DNA from: Bradyrhizobium sp. Tv2a-2
GTDB taxonomy: Bacteria > Pseudomonadota > Alphaproteobacteria > Rhizobiales > Xanthobacteraceae
Length of the DNA: 64,000 bases
Reading direction: 5' to 3'
Assembly: GCF_000472425.1 (NCBI RefSeq)
Contig: NZ_AXAI01000003.1
Span: forward strand, 188,156-252,155
The translations under genes were made by a program, and so were the position numbers. Position 1 is the stretch's first letter. Each line of letters begins with the position of its first letter. The notes below the pieces were generated by a model. It made no database searches. It was given only the letters and a program-made list of their open reading frames with translations, and was not told where the DNA came from. Of this stretch, positions 1 through 9,752 are shown one piece after another.

Positions 1-1
1 C

Positions 2-640
2 GTGCTCGGCGAATATGGCTGCGATCTCAAGCTGGTGGAGGAGCGGGTCTGGGAACGGCGCGAGGGCTTTCTGGCCATGAACCCCGCGGCCAGCACGCCG
101 GTCCTGTTCTCCGATGGGCAGCCGGCGATTCCCGGCGCGGCGATCATCGCCGAATATATCGACGAGACTCTCGGCGCCGAGATGGGCGACCGCAGGCTGT
201 TGCCGACCACCATGGGCGAGCGCATCGAGGTGCGGCGGCTGATGGCCTGGTTCAACGAGAAATTCTTCGAAGAGGCATCGAATCCCCTGGTCATGGAGCG
301 CATCTACAAGCGCTTCATGAGTGAGGAGGACGGCGGCGGCCCACCGGCGTCTGACGTGATGCGCGCGGCACGGGCCAATCTGCGCTATCATCTCGCCTAT
401 ATCGGCTGGCTGGCGCAGCGGCGGAACTATCTGGCGGGTGAGCGGCTGACCTATGCCGATCTTGCCGCGGCGGCCCACTTGTCGGCGATGGATTATCTCG
501 GCGACGTGCCATGGATCGAGAACGACGCAGCAAAAGCCTGGTACGCGCGGATCAAGTCGCGTCCGTCGTTCCGCCCGCTGCTCAGCGAATGGCTGGCGGG
601 CGTGCCGGCGTCGCGGACCTATGTGGATCTGGATTTCTGA
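2..640 (+). CDS. GST-family protein, FzlA-like (5' end outside window)
   Basis: The reading frame is open at the window edge, so the first strand of the thioredoxin fold (about 15-20 residues) is missing. The visible 212 residues have GST architecture: the N-terminal segment ends in the [11 protein letters not shown] turn with the cis-Pro, then [10 protein letters not shown], then an all-helical C-terminal domain with the [20 protein letters not shown]-capping-box region. The C-terminus ends in DLDF. In alphaproteobacteria a GST homologue with a short acidic/aromatic tail next to queG is typically FzlA, an FtsZ-binding division regulator in Caulobacter (family knowledge). The FzlA assignment is inference from tail and neighbourhood; a generic glutathione transferase remains possible. 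The stop overlaps the region where queG begins. Confidence 0.8.
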   Translation: MLGEYGCDLKLVEERVWERREGFLAMNPAASTPVLFSDGQPAIPGAAIIAEYIDETLGAEMGDRRLLPTTMGERIEVRRLMAWFNEKFFEEASNPLVMERIYKRFMSEEDGGGPPASDVMRAARANLRYHLAYIGWLAQRRNYLAGERLTYADLAAAAHLSAMDYLGDVPWIENDAAKAWYARIKSRPSFRPLLSEWLAGVPASRTYVDLDF

Positions 641-1782
641 GCGAGCCTGCGGCAAAGCCGATCACTGAGCTGAGGTCCGCACTTGCGGATGAGGCCCGCA
701 AGCTCGGCTTCGACTGCATCGGAATCACCGCACCTGATGCAATCGGTGATGCGGCGCGGCATTTTTACGAATTCCTGGAAGTCGGCGCTCATGGCGACAT
801 GGATTGGCTTGCGGCCAATCCGGAACGACGTGCCGATCCGCGCGGACTGTGGCGCGACGTGCGCTCCGTTATCATGCTCGGCGTCAATTACGGGCCGGAC
901 GAGAACCCGCTCGCCGTGCTGGAACAACGCTCGCACGCTGCGATCTCGGTCTATGCCAAAGGCGACGACTATCACGACGTGATCAAGAAGCGACTGAAGA
1001 CGTTCGCGCGCTGGCTGGTCGCGGCAGTTCCGTCCGAGGTGAAGGTGTTCGTCGACACCGCCGCCGTGATGGAGAAGCCGCTGGCGCAAGCCGCGGGCCT
1101 TGGCTGGCAGGGCAAGCACACCAATCTTGTGTCGCGCGGCTTCGGCTCATGGCTGTTCCTCGGCGCGATCTTCACCACGCTGGAGTTTGAGTGCGACCCA
1201 GCCGAGATCGATTATTGCGGCTCCTGCAACGCGTGCCAGGATATCTGCCCGACCGCAGCATTCCCAGCGCCCTACAAGCTCGATGCGCGGCGCTGCATCT
1301 CCTATCTGACCATCGAGAGCAAGGGTGCGATCCCGCGCGAATTTCGCAAGGCCATCGGCAATCGCATCTATGGCTGCGACGATTGCCTTGCGGTTTGTCC
1401 GTGGAACAAATTCGCGCGGGAGGGGCGTGAGACGAAACTTGCCGCACGCGACGCATTGCGCGCGCCGAACCTTGCAACGCTGGCGCGGCTCGACGATGCG
1501 GCGTTTCGCACGCTGTTTACCAAATCTCCCATCAAGCGCATCGGCCGCGAGCGCTTCATTCGCAATGTGCTGATCGCGATCGGCAATTCGGACGACGCCG
1601 CGCTGGCGGGCGAGGCGAAGCACCTGCTCGGCGATGCAAGCCCGCTGGTGCGGGGCGCTGCGGTGTGGGCGCTGTCGCAATTGCTCGACGCACGCACGCT
1701 CGCGGCACTGGCCGCGGTGCGCGCCACCGAGACGGATGATGATGTGCTGACGGAATGGAGATACGCGCTTGGCCACGCTTGA
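589..1782 (+). CDS. queG: tRNA epoxyqueuosine(34) reductase QueG
   Basis: QueG carries out the last step of queuosine synthesis, cobalamin-dependent reduction of epoxyqueuosine in tRNA. The protein shows the family core starting [19 protein letters not shown], the [12 protein letters not shown] segment with the catalytic-type Asp, and two ferredoxin-like 4Fe-4S motifs: [12 protein letters not shown] (Cys from about residue 210) and [11 protein letters not shown] (from about 263). The C-terminus is HEAT-like. The start is uncertain. ATG 589 is the closest canonical start, but homology begins only around base 670 and a CTG at 637 overlaps the GST stop. The frame also stays open back to 511. Cotranscription with the preceding GST gene is likely. 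Confidence 0.93.
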   Translation: MAGGRAGVADLCGSGFLSEPAAKPITELRSALADEARKLGFDCIGITAPDAIGDAARHFYEFLEVGAHGDMDWLAANPERRADPRGLWRDVRSVIMLGVNYGPDENPLAVLEQRSHAAISVYAKGDDYHDVIKKRLKTFARWLVAAVPSEVKVFVDTAAVMEKPLAQAAGLGWQGKHTNLVSRGFGSWLFLGAIFTTLEFECDPAEIDYCGSCNACQDICPTAAFPAPYKLDARRCISYLTIESKGAIPREFRKAIGNRIYGCDDCLAVCPWNKFAREGRETKLAARDALRAPNLATLARLDDAAFRTLFTKSPIKRIGRERFIRNVLIAIGNSDDAALAGEAKHLLGDASPLVRGAAVWALSQLLDARTLAALAAVRATETDDDVLTEWRYALGHA

Positions 1783-1815
1783 TTCGGGCGCGTAAAACCC
1801 GCCATTGTCGCGTGC

Positions 1816-2604
1816 ATGACAAACCAGCCCTTTTTCCGCCGCGATGGCGACAACTTTCTTCCCAATCCAATTTCCAACGGCCCATGGGACCCGAACTCGC
1901 TGCACGGCCGCGTCGTCATCGGACTGCTCGCCTTCGTGATCGAGCAGCGCCATGGCGGCGACAATTTCGTGCCGGCACGGCTGACAGTCGACATGTTCCG
2001 GCTGCCAAACATCACCACGCCCATCGAGGTGAAAACGCGCGCGGTGCGCGAAGGCTTGCGCATTCGCGTGATCGAGGCCGATTTCCTCTCCGGCAGTGTC
2101 GCCATGGCGCGTGCTTCATGCCAGCTGCTGCGCCGGACCGGGAATCCAGAAGGCAACATCTGGTCACCGCCGAACTGGGATGTGCCGAAACCTGCTGATA
2201 TTCCAGTGCCGACAGACGCGCGGCTCGGCATGCACGGTAAATGGGCGACCCGGCCGATCGTCGGCCACATGGGCTCGCTCGGACCACGGCGGCTCTGGAT
2301 GAGCGAGGTGCGTGAGCTGGTCGAGGACGCGCCGCTGACGCCATTCGTGCGGGTCGCGGTCGCTGCCGATTTCGCCAGCCCGCTGGCCAATGCCGGCGAC
2401 CGGGGCCTGACCTTCATCAACAGCGACGTCACGCTCTATCTGCACCGCTTGCCGATTGCGGAATGGATCGGCTTCGAGGTGGTGAACCATCATTCAGCCG
2501 ACGGCATCGCAATCGGCGAGTGCTGGCTGCATGACGAGCACGGCCCGATCGGGACCTCGACGGTGGCGGCGCTGGCGCAGCGCAAGCCGATGCCCAGGCT
2601 ATAG
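1816..2604 (+). CDS. acyl-CoA thioesterase-like hotdog protein
   Basis: The product has 262 residues. Its N-terminal hotdog half contains NGPWDPNSLHGRVVIGLLA, resembling the substrate-binding helix of TesB-like thioesterases, followed by FRLPNITTPIEV. The C-terminal half ends with NHHSADGIAIGECWLHD and DEHGPIGTSTVAALAQR, typical of PF13622-type double-hotdog proteins. Such proteins hydrolyse acyl-CoAs in the cytoplasm; the substrate here cannot be inferred. It follows queG by about 33 bp on the same strand and converges on the NTF2-like gene 6 bp downstream. Confidence 0.75.
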   Translation: MTNQPFFRRDGDNFLPNPISNGPWDPNSLHGRVVIGLLAFVIEQRHGGDNFVPARLTVDMFRLPNITTPIEVKTRAVREGLRIRVIEADFLSGSVAMARASCQLLRRTGNPEGNIWSPPNWDVPKPADIPVPTDARLGMHGKWATRPIVGHMGSLGPRRLWMSEVRELVEDAPLTPFVRVAVAADFASPLANAGDRGLTFINSDVTLYLHRLPIAEWIGFEVVNHHSADGIAIGECWLHDEHGPIGTSTVAALAQRKPMPRL

Positions 2605-2610
2605 GTCGAA

Positions 2611-3081
2611 TCACTCCGCCAGATGGCGTCGCATTTCCGGCCGCGCCTTCAGCTCGGTGCCCTGTTTGGCAACGATCCTGACGATGCGTTCGGGCGTGAA
2701 GTTCATGTCGACAAAAGCCGGCGCAGCGTTGGCGACCTCGCGGTAGGAGGTGATCAGGCCGTCTTGCAAGGTCATGATGGCGACGCCCTCGAACATCACG
2801 CGCGCAGCCTTGGCCTCCGGCAGGGTGGAGCGATAGCTGAAGGTGTAGCGTGCATAGAGCGTGCGGCCATCGCTGATGGGGTCGTGCATGTCCCAGCGGA
2901 AATCGGTCGCCGTACGGTAGAACCAGTCGTCGATCATGTCAGCAATAGCGGCCCGGCCGGTGAAGGTTCCATAGAACACGTCGTGATAGACGCCGCCCTC
3001 GGCAAACAGCGCGGCAAATGCCTTGCCGTCGCGGCGCTCGACGGCGTCGCAGAAGGTGTAGAGCAGGGCAGGGATGTCCAT
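2611..3081 (-). CDS. SnoaL-like / NTF2-fold protein
   Basis: This 156-residue protein has the single-domain cone-fold pattern of the SnoaL-like/NTF2 superfamily: an N-terminal helix (LLYTFCDAVERRDGKAFAAL), then FAEGGVYHDVFYGTFTGRAAIADMI, then alternating strands. Members include isomerases, hydratases and accessory proteins, so no reaction can be assigned. The start at 3081 is chosen because GGGGAGA lies about 8 bases upstream; a longer frame up to 3138 has no comparable site and overlaps the hydrolase. It lies 19 bp downstream of the alpha/beta hydrolase on the same strand, probably in one transcript. Confidence 0.72.
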   Translation of the reverse strand: MDIPALLYTFCDAVERRDGKAFAALFAEGGVYHDVFYGTFTGRAAIADMIDDWFYRTATDFRWDMHDPISDGRTLYARYTFSYRSTLPEAKAARVMFEGVAIMTLQDGLITSYREVANAAPAFVDMNFTPERIVRIVAKQGTELKARPEMRRHLAE

Positions 3082-3100
3082 CGTGTCTCTCCCCGTTACG

Positions 3101-3934
3101 TCAGCCGATCTCGGCGACGGCAGCGATGATGCGCGCAATATCCTGCGGGCGCGACAGCCGATGATCGCCGTCCTGGATCATGGTTAGCACGACATCCTCG
3201 GCCGGCAGCCGGTGGGTGAGCCGCATGGCGTGCTGCCAGGGCACATCGGGGTCCTGCGCGCCCTGCAGGATGCGGACCGGGCAGCCGACATCGATCGCCG
3301 CGCCAAGGATCAGGTGGTTGCGGCCCTCTTGAATCAGATTTTTCGTGATCGGATAGGGATCACCATAGTCCGACGGCCGGTCCCAGACGCCATTTTCCTC
3401 GATCTCGCGCCTGGCCTCCCGCGAAAAGCCCTTCCACATCAGCTCCTCGGTAAAATCGGGAGCCGGTGCGATCAGAACCAGGCCGGCCAGCGAAGCCTTG
3501 GTCTCAAGCGAAGCCTTGGTCTCCAGCGAAGTCTTGGTCTCCAGCGAAGTCTTGGTCTGGCGACGTTTGACCTCGCGCGCCAAAAGCAGCGCCATCCAGC
3601 CGCCCATCGAGGAACCGATCACGACCTGGGGACCAGTGCAGAATTGATCGAACACGGCGAGCGCCTCCTCAAGCCAGCGTCCGATGGTACCGTCAACGAA
3701 CTCGCCGCCGGATTCGCCATGGCCGGAATAGTCGAACCGCACACAGCCGCGGCCATGCTCGGCCGCCCAGGCATCGAGCGCCAGCGCCTTGGTGCCCGTC
3801 ATGTCCGATTTGAAGCCGCCGAGCCAGAACAGCCCGGGTCCGCCGCCGGGGCGGGCACGCACCGCGATGCGGCGACCTGACGCGTCTCCGACCTCGATGA
3901 AAACAGCTTGATCGGCTCCGGCGGGATTGGTCAT
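3101..3934 (-). CDS. alpha/beta hydrolase, ABHD10-like
   Basis: The protein has 277 residues. A nucleophile elbow GSSMGG places the catalytic Ser near residue 109. A likely acid is Asp228 in GAQDPDVPW and the His is His258 in DGDHRLSRP. WLGGFKSDMTGTKA and RFDYSGHGESGG resemble the ABHD10/acyl-thioesterase branch. Between the strand after the nucleophile helix and the next strand sits a four-fold repeat of a TK(T/A)SLE hexapeptide (residues about 127-150), encoded by an in-frame 18-bp tandem repeat. It probably loops out of the fold or extends a surface helix. It sits upstream of, and is probably cotranscribed with, the NTF2-like gene. Substrate unknown. Confidence 0.82.
   Translation of the reverse strand: MTNPAGADQAVFIEVGDASGRRIAVRARPGGGPGLFWLGGFKSDMTGTKALALDAWAAEHGRGCVRFDYSGHGESGGEFVDGTIGRWLEEALAVFDQFCTGPQVVIGSSMGGWMALLLAREVKRRQTKTSLETKTSLETKASLETKASLAGLVLIAPAPDFTEELMWKGFSREARREIEENGVWDRPSDYGDPYPITKNLIQEGRNHLILGAAIDVGCPVRILQGAQDPDVPWQHAMRLTHRLPAEDVVLTMIQDGDHRLSRPQDIARIIAAVAEIG
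3489..3560. repeat. four-copy 18-bp tandem repeat inside hydrolase gene
   Basis: Four consecutive 18-bp units begin at 3489, 3507, 3525 and 3543, each close to AGCGAAGCCTTGGTCTCC and differing at only a few bases. The unit length is a multiple of three, so the reading frame is kept and copy number can change without truncating the protein. On the coding strand each unit encodes roughly TK(T/A)SLE. Confidence 0.9.
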
Positions 3935-4157
3935 GGAACGTTAGCTCGGCTCTCAAGTTGGCGTCGATGGCGCGCTTTACCTCAGCACAATAGGGCTCTA
4001 AGGGTTTCCATGCGCTTGCGAAATAGTCGTTCGCTCGCTATCTCATCTGGCCGTGGCCGAAAAGCCGCTCGCGTCCGGGTTTTTCGCACGAGCTTCGGCA
4101 AGTGCGCTTGCCCATTCAGCCTTATTACTTCAAAATATCGAAATCGTTCACAACCTT

Positions 4158-4166
4158 GGAGAAGGA
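4158..4166 (+). promoter_or_regulatory. Shine-Dalgarno deciding the infC ATT start
   Basis: GGAGAAGGA lies a few bases before an ATT codon at 4170, and the residues after it match the start of translation initiation factor IF-3. No ATG, GTG or TTG occurs at a suitable distance. Confidence 0.75.
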
Positions 4167-4169
4167 CCC

Positions 4170-4709
4170 ATTCGCCGTCCCAATAGAGCCCCGCCCGCTG
4201 CCGCCAAAGACGGGCCGCGCATCAATGATGATATCCGCAATGCGCAGATCCAGCTGATCGATCAGACCGGCCTCAACCGCGGTACCGTTGAGACCATGGT
4301 CGCGATCAGAATGGCCCAGGAAGCGGGCATGGATCTGGTTGAGATTTCGCCGAACACCAGCCCTCCCGTCTGCAAGATTATGGACTACGGGAAGTTCAAA
4401 TATTCGGCGCAGAAAAAGGCTGCGGAAGCCCGCAAGAAACAGAAGACGGTCGAGATCAAGGAGATCAAGCTCCGGCCGATGATCGACGATCACGACTATG
4501 ACGTGAAGATGCGCGCCATGCAGCGCTTCTTTGAAGAAGGCGACAAGGTCAAGATCACCTTGCGCTATCGTGGTCGCGAGATGGCGCACCAGGAGATCGG
4601 CACCAAGCTCCTCGACAAGATCAAGGGCGACGTCGCAGAGATCGCCAAGGTCGAGCAGGACGCCAGGTTCGAGGGTCGTCAGGTCGTGATGGTGCTCGCG
4701 CCGCGCTGA
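4170..4709 (+). CDS. infC: translation initiation factor IF-3, ATT start
   Basis: IF-3 binds the 30S subunit, checks initiator tRNA and start codon, and blocks premature 50S joining. The 179-residue product shows the N-domain ([17 protein letters not shown]), the conserved [20 protein letters not shown] segment, a Lys/Arg-rich linker ([11 protein letters not shown]), and the C-domain with [16 protein letters not shown] and [13 protein letters not shown]. The best start is ATT at 4170, preceded by GGAGAAGGA. In E. coli infC also uses AUU and IF-3 represses its own translation by rejecting non-canonical starts (established there). The same feedback is a fair inference here. An intrinsic terminator follows directly. 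Confidence 0.95.
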   Translation: MRRPNRAPPAAAKDGPRINDDIRNAQIQLIDQTGLNRGTVETMVAIRMAQEAGMDLVEISPNTSPPVCKIMDYGKFKYSAQKKAAEARKKQKTVEIKEIKLRPMIDDHDYDVKMRAMQRFFEEGDKVKITLRYRGREMAHQEIGTKLLDKIKGDVAEIAKVEQDARFEGRQVVMVLAPR

Positions 4710-4736
4710 TCCGGCTTCGCCGCGGCCGAAAGCAAA

Positions 4737-4766
4737 AGTCCCCGCCACGCGGGGACTATGCTTTTT
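4737..4766 (+). terminator. intrinsic terminator after infC
   Basis: AGTCCCCGC pairs perfectly with GCGGGGACT around a 3-nt loop (9-bp stem, 4737-4757) and is followed by ATGCTTTTT. It is 27 bp past the infC stop and also lies near the 3' end of the convergent secreted-protein gene. Confidence 0.85.
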
Positions 4767-4785
4767 GGGGAACGTTAGGAGTCGC

Positions 4786-5202
4786 TTAGGTTCGCGTCGC
4801 CTGCCAGGTTCCACTGCAACGGTCCCCGGAAATGATTCCTCTCCAGGCCCCGCTACCGGTATTGCCGAACAGACGGCCGCCGCCGGACGCCTGGGACGCG
4901 CCGACGCTGACCCGGACCGCAACTGCGCCGGCCCGGTTGACCCGGCCCTCGACCCTGCCCCCGCCGGCGGACGACACCCGGCCGCCGACAACGGTGAAGG
5001 GGACGCGGTAGCCCGAGCTGCAATTGCCCCGCGTGGTAGCGAACACCACATCCCAGACGCCGTCATAGGCGCCTGGCCCCCGTGCGTCAGCCACGGCTGG
5101 TACAAACACCGCGACGAGAGCGGCGGTGGCCAATAGGCGGCGCGCCGCCTTTGAATGTAGAAAAACAGCCAGATTCGTCATGTTTAGGGATGGATTCGTC
5201 AT
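4786..5202 (-). CDS. secreted hypothetical protein, Gly/Arg/Val-rich
   Basis: About 138 residues. The N-terminus has a Sec-type signal peptide: basic SKAARRLLATAALVAVFVPAV followed by an ADARG cleavage-like region. The mature part is a small beta-rich domain beginning GAYDGVWDVVFATTRGNC. It has two Cys (NCSSGY and DRCSGTW) that could form one disulfide in the periplasm, plus repeated Gly-rich turns. The start at 5202 has an AGGA-like site upstream; a second ATG at 5181 is an alternative. No function is recognised. It is convergent with infC. Confidence 0.7.
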   Translation of the reverse strand: MTNPSLNMTNLAVFLHSKAARRLLATAALVAVFVPAVADARGPGAYDGVWDVVFATTRGNCSSGYRVPFTVVGGRVSSAGGGRVEGRVNRAGAVAVRVSVGASQASGGGRLFGNTGSGAWRGIISGDRCSGTWQATRT

Positions 5203-5470
5203 CGTCCTGGTCCAGTTGGGCTTCGGAGGGGGAATACCAAAATAGTCTAGACGAGGCGGGTGACGGTTCATCGTTGCCATTTGCGCCGCGCTCTGCCATA
5301 AGGCCGCCTTCGATCGCCCGGCTGATTTACGGGCTGCCGTGGCGATCATTTGTGCGAGCGCGCTTCCCTTTCGGAAAACCCTCGCACTTCCAACGCTCTA
5401 ACGAGCATTTTAGCCGTCCGACGCTCCCTCCGGGGCACGTTGGTGTTGCGGCCATCTTTAGGAGAGCCAA

Positions 5471-5671
5471 ATGCCCAAGCTGAAGACCAAATCGGGCGCC
5501 AAAAAGCGCTTCAAGATCACTGCGACCGGTAAAGTGCTGCACGCCCAGCGCAGCAAGCGCCACGGCATGATCAAGCGGACCAACAAGCAGATCCGTCAGC
5601 TCCGCGGCACCCGCGTGCTGTTCAAGACGGATGGCGACAACATCCAGAAGTACTTCCTGCCCAACGGCTGA
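5471..5671 (+). CDS. rpmI: 50S ribosomal protein L35
   Basis: The 66-residue basic protein matches L35 along its length, starting [20 protein letters not shown] and containing [24 protein letters not shown] lies 8 bases upstream of the ATG. It is followed 82 bp later by rplT, the usual infC-rpmI-rplT order, but here infC is separated by a terminator and a convergent gene. That implies rpmI-rplT has its own promoter within 5203-5470. Confidence 0.98.
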   Translation: MPKLKTKSGAKKRFKITATGKVLHAQRSKRHGMIKRTNKQIRQLRGTRVLFKTDGDNIQKYFLPNG

Positions 5672-5753
5672 TCGTACTTTTCGTCCGCAATCGAGCTAAG
5701 GCCCGCGTTCCACGCGGCTTCCACTTCATCCATTCGCATTGAGGATATTCGTC

Positions 5754-6113
5754 ATGTCTCGCGTCAAACGCGGTGTGACCGCCCACGCCAAGCACAAGAA
5801 AGTCTACAAGGCCGCCAAGGGTTATTACGGCCGCCGGAAGAACACCATCCGCATCGCCAAGCAGGCGGTCGAGAAAGCCGGCCAGTATGCGTTCCGCGAC
5901 CGCAAGCGCAAGAAGCGCACCTTCCGCGCGCTCTGGATCCAGCGCCTTAATGCAGCCGTCCGCCCCTTCGGCATGACCTACAGCCGATTTATCGACGGGC
6001 TCTCCAAGTCCGGCATCGTCGTCGACCGCAAGGTGCTGTCGGATCTGGCCATCCACGAGCCCGCTGCATTCGAGGCGATCGCCGAGAAGGCCAAGGCGGC
6101 CCTCGCCGCTTGA
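5754..6113 (+). CDS. rplT: 50S ribosomal protein L20
   Basis: The 119-residue product starts [16 protein letters not shown] and contains [22 protein letters not shown] and [20 protein letters not shown], diagnostic of L20. L20 is an early 23S rRNA assembly protein and in other bacteria an autoregulator of the rpmI-rplT mRNA. An upstream in-frame start at 5739 would add five residues and was not used, because all L20 proteins begin at this Met. It forms an operon with rpmI; pheS follows 151 bp downstream. Confidence 0.98.
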   Translation: MSRVKRGVTAHAKHKKVYKAAKGYYGRRKNTIRIAKQAVEKAGQYAFRDRKRKKRTFRALWIQRLNAAVRPFGMTYSRFIDGLSKSGIVVDRKVLSDLAIHEPAAFEAIAEKAKAALAA

Positions 6114-6264
6114 TAAGGCCCGGCCAGCGCGACCGCGCCGGCCGCCTTCCGCTTCTAAAGAGCGAGTATGCCGGGCGGCTTGCGCCCGGCAAAAGGCCGC
6201 GACCGAAGGCGAGCCTTCCGTGGCGCGGCAAGAACCTGCCCGCCGTTGAAGGAAGAGATTGACC

Positions 6265-7347
6265 GTGTCCGACCTCGCCACCCTCGAACAGACTATCCTT
6301 GGACAGATCACCGCCGCCGGCGACGAGTCGACGCTCGAAGCCGTGCGCGTCGCAGCCCTTGGCAAGAAGGGCTCGATCTCGGCCCTGCTCTCGACCCTCG
6401 GCAAGATGTCGCCGGAGGAGCGCAAGACCCAGGGTGCGGCCATCAACCTCGCCAAGGACAAGGTGACGGAAGCGCTCAGCCAGCGCCGCGAGGTGCTGAA
6501 GTCAGTTGCCCTCGATGCGCGGCTCGCCAACGAGACCATCGACGTCACGCTACCGTTACGCGAGCCGCCGGTCGAAGCCGGCCGCATCCATCCGCTCAGC
6601 CAGGTGATGGACGAGCTGACCACGATCTTCGCCGATATGGGCTTCTCCATTGCCGAGGGCCCGGACATCGAGACCGACGACTACAATTTCACCAAGCTCA
6701 ACTTCCCGATCGGCCACCCCGCGCGCGAGATGCACGACACCTTCTTCTTCAATCCGAAGGAGGACGGCTCGCGCCTTCTGCTGCGCACCCACACTTCGCC
6801 GGTGCAGGTGCGCACCATGCTGAGCCAGAAGCCGCCGATCCGTGTGATCTGCCCGGGCCGCACCTACCGCATCGATTCCGACGCCACCCACACCCCGCAA
6901 TTCCACCAGGTTGAGGGGCTCGTGATCGACAAGGGGTCGCATCTCGGCCATCTCAAATGGATCCTGCACGAGTTCTGCAAGGCCTTCTTCGAGGTCGACC
7001 ACATCAACATGCGTTTCCGTCCCTCGTTCTTCCCCTTCACCGAGCCGTCGCTCGAGGCCGATATCCAGTGCCGGCGCGACAAGGGCGAGATCCGCTTCGG
7101 CGAGGGCGAGGATTGGCTGGAGATTCTCGGCTGCGGCATGGTGCATCCGAATGTGCTGCGTGCCTGCGGCATCGATCCCGACGAGTATCAGGGCTTCGCC
7201 TGGGGCATGGGCATCGACCGTATCGCGATGCTGAAGTACGGCATGAGCGACCTGCGCCAGCTGTTCGACAGCGATGTTCGCTGGCTCAATCATTACGGCT
7301 TCAGGCCGCTTGAAGTGCCGACGCTGGCGGGAGGCCTAGGCTCGTGA
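6265..7347 (+). CDS. pheS: phenylalanyl-tRNA synthetase alpha subunit
   Basis: This is the catalytic subunit of the (alpha-beta)2 enzyme. The 360-residue protein has an N-terminal coiled coil ([19 protein letters not shown]), class II motif 2 around the [10 protein letters not shown] and [23 protein letters not shown] segments, and motif 3 at the [17 protein letters not shown] segment. GTG 6265 was chosen over TTG 6259 because GGAAGAG ends 7 bases before it. The stop overlaps the pheT start (GTGA), so the subunits are translationally coupled. Confidence 0.97.
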   Translation: MSDLATLEQTILGQITAAGDESTLEAVRVAALGKKGSISALLSTLGKMSPEERKTQGAAINLAKDKVTEALSQRREVLKSVALDARLANETIDVTLPLREPPVEAGRIHPLSQVMDELTTIFADMGFSIAEGPDIETDDYNFTKLNFPIGHPAREMHDTFFFNPKEDGSRLLLRTHTSPVQVRTMLSQKPPIRVICPGRTYRIDSDATHTPQFHQVEGLVIDKGSHLGHLKWILHEFCKAFFEVDHINMRFRPSFFPFTEPSLEADIQCRRDKGEIRFGEGEDWLEILGCGMVHPNVLRACGIDPDEYQGFAWGMGIDRIAMLKYGMSDLRQLFDSDVRWLNHYGFRPLEVPTLAGGLGS

Positions 7348-9752
7348 AATTCACTCTCTCCTGGCTGAAGGACCATCTAGACACCGACGATTCGGTCGAA
7401 AAGCTCGCCGACAAGCTCACCATGGTCGGGCTCGAGGTCGAACACCTCGAGGACAAGGCCAAGCTGCTCGCGCCTTTCAGCATCGCACGGGTGATTTCCG
7501 CCGAGCAGCACCCGAATGCCGACCGCCTGCGGGTCTGCATGGTCGACACCGGCAATGGTGGAGCGCCGGTGCAGGTCGTCTGCGGCGCGCCGAATGCGCG
7601 CACGGGCCTCATCAGCGTGTTCTCGCCGCCCGGAACTTTCATCCCCGGCAAGAACATCACGCTTTCGATCGGCACCATCCGCGGCGTCGAAAGCCACGGC
7701 ATGCTGTGCTCCGAGGCCGAGCTTGAGCTGTCGCAGAACCACGACGGCATCATGGAACTGCCGGCGGATGCGCCGGTCGGCAAGAGTTATGCGGAATGGG
7801 CAGGCCTTGGCGATCCCGTTTTCGAGATCAACCTGACGCCCAATCGTCCCGACTGCACCGGCGTGCATGGCATTGCGCGCGACCTCGCCGCTGCCGACAT
7901 GGGCAAGTTCAGGGATCCCGCAATCAAGCCGGTCAAGGGCGAGTTTCCCTGCCCGGTGCAGGTGAAAGTCGAGGACGCCGAGCTCTGCCCGGGCTTTGCG
8001 CTGCGGCTGGTACGCGGCGTGAAAAACGGCCCTTCGCCAAAGTGGCTGCAGCAGCGGCTGACCGCGATCGGCCTGCGTCCGATCAACGCGCTGGTCGATA
8101 TCACGAACTTCATGACCTATGACCGCGCGCGGCCGTTGCACGTGTTCGACGCCAAGAAGGTGAGGGGCAATCTCGTCGTGCGCCGCGGGCGCGAGGGTGA
8201 GACCCTGCTGGCGCTCGACGGCCGTACCTACACGCTCGATGCATCCATGTGCGTCATCGCGGACGAGCACGGTGTGGAATCGCTGGCCGGCATCATGGGC
8301 GGCGAGGCTTCCGGCTGCGACGGAAACACCACCGACGTGCTGATCGAATCGGCGCTGTGGAACACGATCAATATCGCGCAGACCGGACGCAAGCTCGGTA
8401 TCAATTCGGATGCGCGCTACCGCTTCGAGCGTGGCGTCGATCCGGCGTTCATGGTGCCAGGGCTCGAGTTCGCGACAAAGATGGTGATGGAGTTGTGCGG
8501 CGGCACGCCATCGGAGAACGTCGTGGTCGGCAAGGCCTTTGCCGACGACCGCATCATCGATTTTCCTCTCTCCGAGGTGAAGCGCCTCGCCGGACTCGAA
8601 GTGCCGTTCCCGGAGGTGCGCAGCATTTTGACGCGTCTCGGTTTCACGCTGGCTGGCTCCGGCCCCGTCGTGAAGATCGCCATTCCGACCTGGCGCTCAG
8701 ATGTCGAGGGCAAGGCCGACATCGTCGAGGAGATCGTGCGCATCGTCGGCGTCGACAAGGTGCCGGAGACACCGTTCGAGCGCGGTGACGCGCCACGTAA
8801 GCCGGTTCTGACGCCGATCCAGCTCCGCACCCGCCGCGCCAAGCGCGCTGCCGCCGCGCGCGGCATGGTGGAAGCGGTGACGTGGTCGTTCATCTCCAAG
8901 CCGGCAGCGGAATTGTTCGGCGGCGGCGAGCCCGAGCTTGCGCTCGCCAACCCGATCGCGGCTGACCTTTCCGACATGCGACCCTCGCTGCTGCCGGGCC
9001 TGATCGCGGCTGCCCAGGCAAATGCGGACCGCGGCTTCTCCGATGTCGCGCTGTTCGAGGTCGGCCAGGTGTTCCGCGGCGACCGCCCGGAAGACCAGTT
9101 CATCGCCGCCGCCGGCGTGCGCCATGGTTTTGCGACCTCGCAGGGCATCGGCCGGCATTGGTCGGGCTCGAAGACGGCGGATGCGTTCGATGCCAAGGCC
9201 GATGCGCTTGCCGTGCTCGCCGAAGCTGGCGCGCCGATGCAGGCGCTGCAGATCGTGCCCGGCGGCCCGGCGTGGCTGCATCCCGGACGCTCCGGTACGA
9301 TCCAGATCGGCCCGCAGAACGTGCTCGGCTATTTCGGCGAGATGCATCCGCGTACGCTGGAAACGTTGCGCGCCGACGGCCCACTTGTCGCATTCGAGGT
9401 GATCCTCGACCGCATCCCGCAGGGCAAGCAGCGCCCGACGCGGGCCAAGCCCCCGCTCGAGCTGTCGCCATTCCAGCCGGTCTCGCGCGATTTCGCCTTC
9501 ATCGTCGACCGCACCGTCAAGGCCGGCGATATCGTCCGTGCTGCGCTGGGCGGCGACAAAAAGCTCATCACCGACGTCGCAGTCTTCGACGTCTATGAAG
9601 GCAAGGGCATCGACGACGCCAAGAAATCGATCGCGATCGCGGTGACCATGCAGCCGCGCGAGAAGACCATGACCGACGAGGAGATCGAGGCGGTCGCCGC
9701 CAAGGTCGTCGCGGAGGTCGCCAAGAAGACCGGTGGCACGCTGCGGGGATGA
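7344..9752 (+). CDS. pheT: phenylalanyl-tRNA synthetase beta subunit
   Basis: The 802-residue protein has the normal bacterial PheT length. It begins [17 protein letters not shown] and contains an EMAP-like tRNA-binding domain ([19 protein letters not shown]), the B3/B4 editing domain ([25 protein letters not shown]), B5, and a C-terminal ferredoxin-fold anticodon-binding domain ([20 protein letters not shown]). The GTG start overlaps the pheS stop by 4 nt. The stop overlaps the next ATG by 4 nt (ATGA), linking the permease gene to the synthetase transcript. Confidence 0.97.
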   Translation: MKFTLSWLKDHLDTDDSVEKLADKLTMVGLEVEHLEDKAKLLAPFSIARVISAEQHPNADRLRVCMVDTGNGGAPVQVVCGAPNARTGLISVFSPPGTFIPGKNITLSIGTIRGVESHGMLCSEAELELSQNHDGIMELPADAPVGKSYAEWAGLGDPVFEINLTPNRPDCTGVHGIARDLAAADMGKFRDPAIKPVKGEFPCPVQVKVEDAELCPGFALRLVRGVKNGPSPKWLQQRLTAIGLRPINALVDITNFMTYDRARPLHVFDAKKVRGNLVVRRGREGETLLALDGRTYTLDASMCVIADEHGVESLAGIMGGEASGCDGNTTDVLIESALWNTINIAQTGRKLGINSDARYRFERGVDPAFMVPGLEFATKMVMELCGGTPSENVVVGKAFADDRIIDFPLSEVKRLAGLEVPFPEVRSILTRLGFTLAGSGPVVKIAIPTWRSDVEGKADIVEEIVRIVGVDKVPETPFERGDAPRKPVLTPIQLRTRRAKRAAAARGMVEAVTWSFISKPAAELFGGGEPELALANPIAADLSDMRPSLLPGLIAAAQANADRGFSDVALFEVGQVFRGDRPEDQFIAAAGVRHGFATSQGIGRHWSGSKTADAFDAKADALAVLAEAGAPMQALQIVPGGPAWLHPGRSGTIQIGPQNVLGYFGEMHPRTLETLRADGPLVAFEVILDRIPQGKQRPTRAKPPLELSPFQPVSRDFAFIVDRTVKAGDIVRAALGGDKKLITDVAVFDVYEGKGIDDAKKSIAIAVTMQPREKTMTDEEIEAVAAKVVAEVAKKTGGTLRG

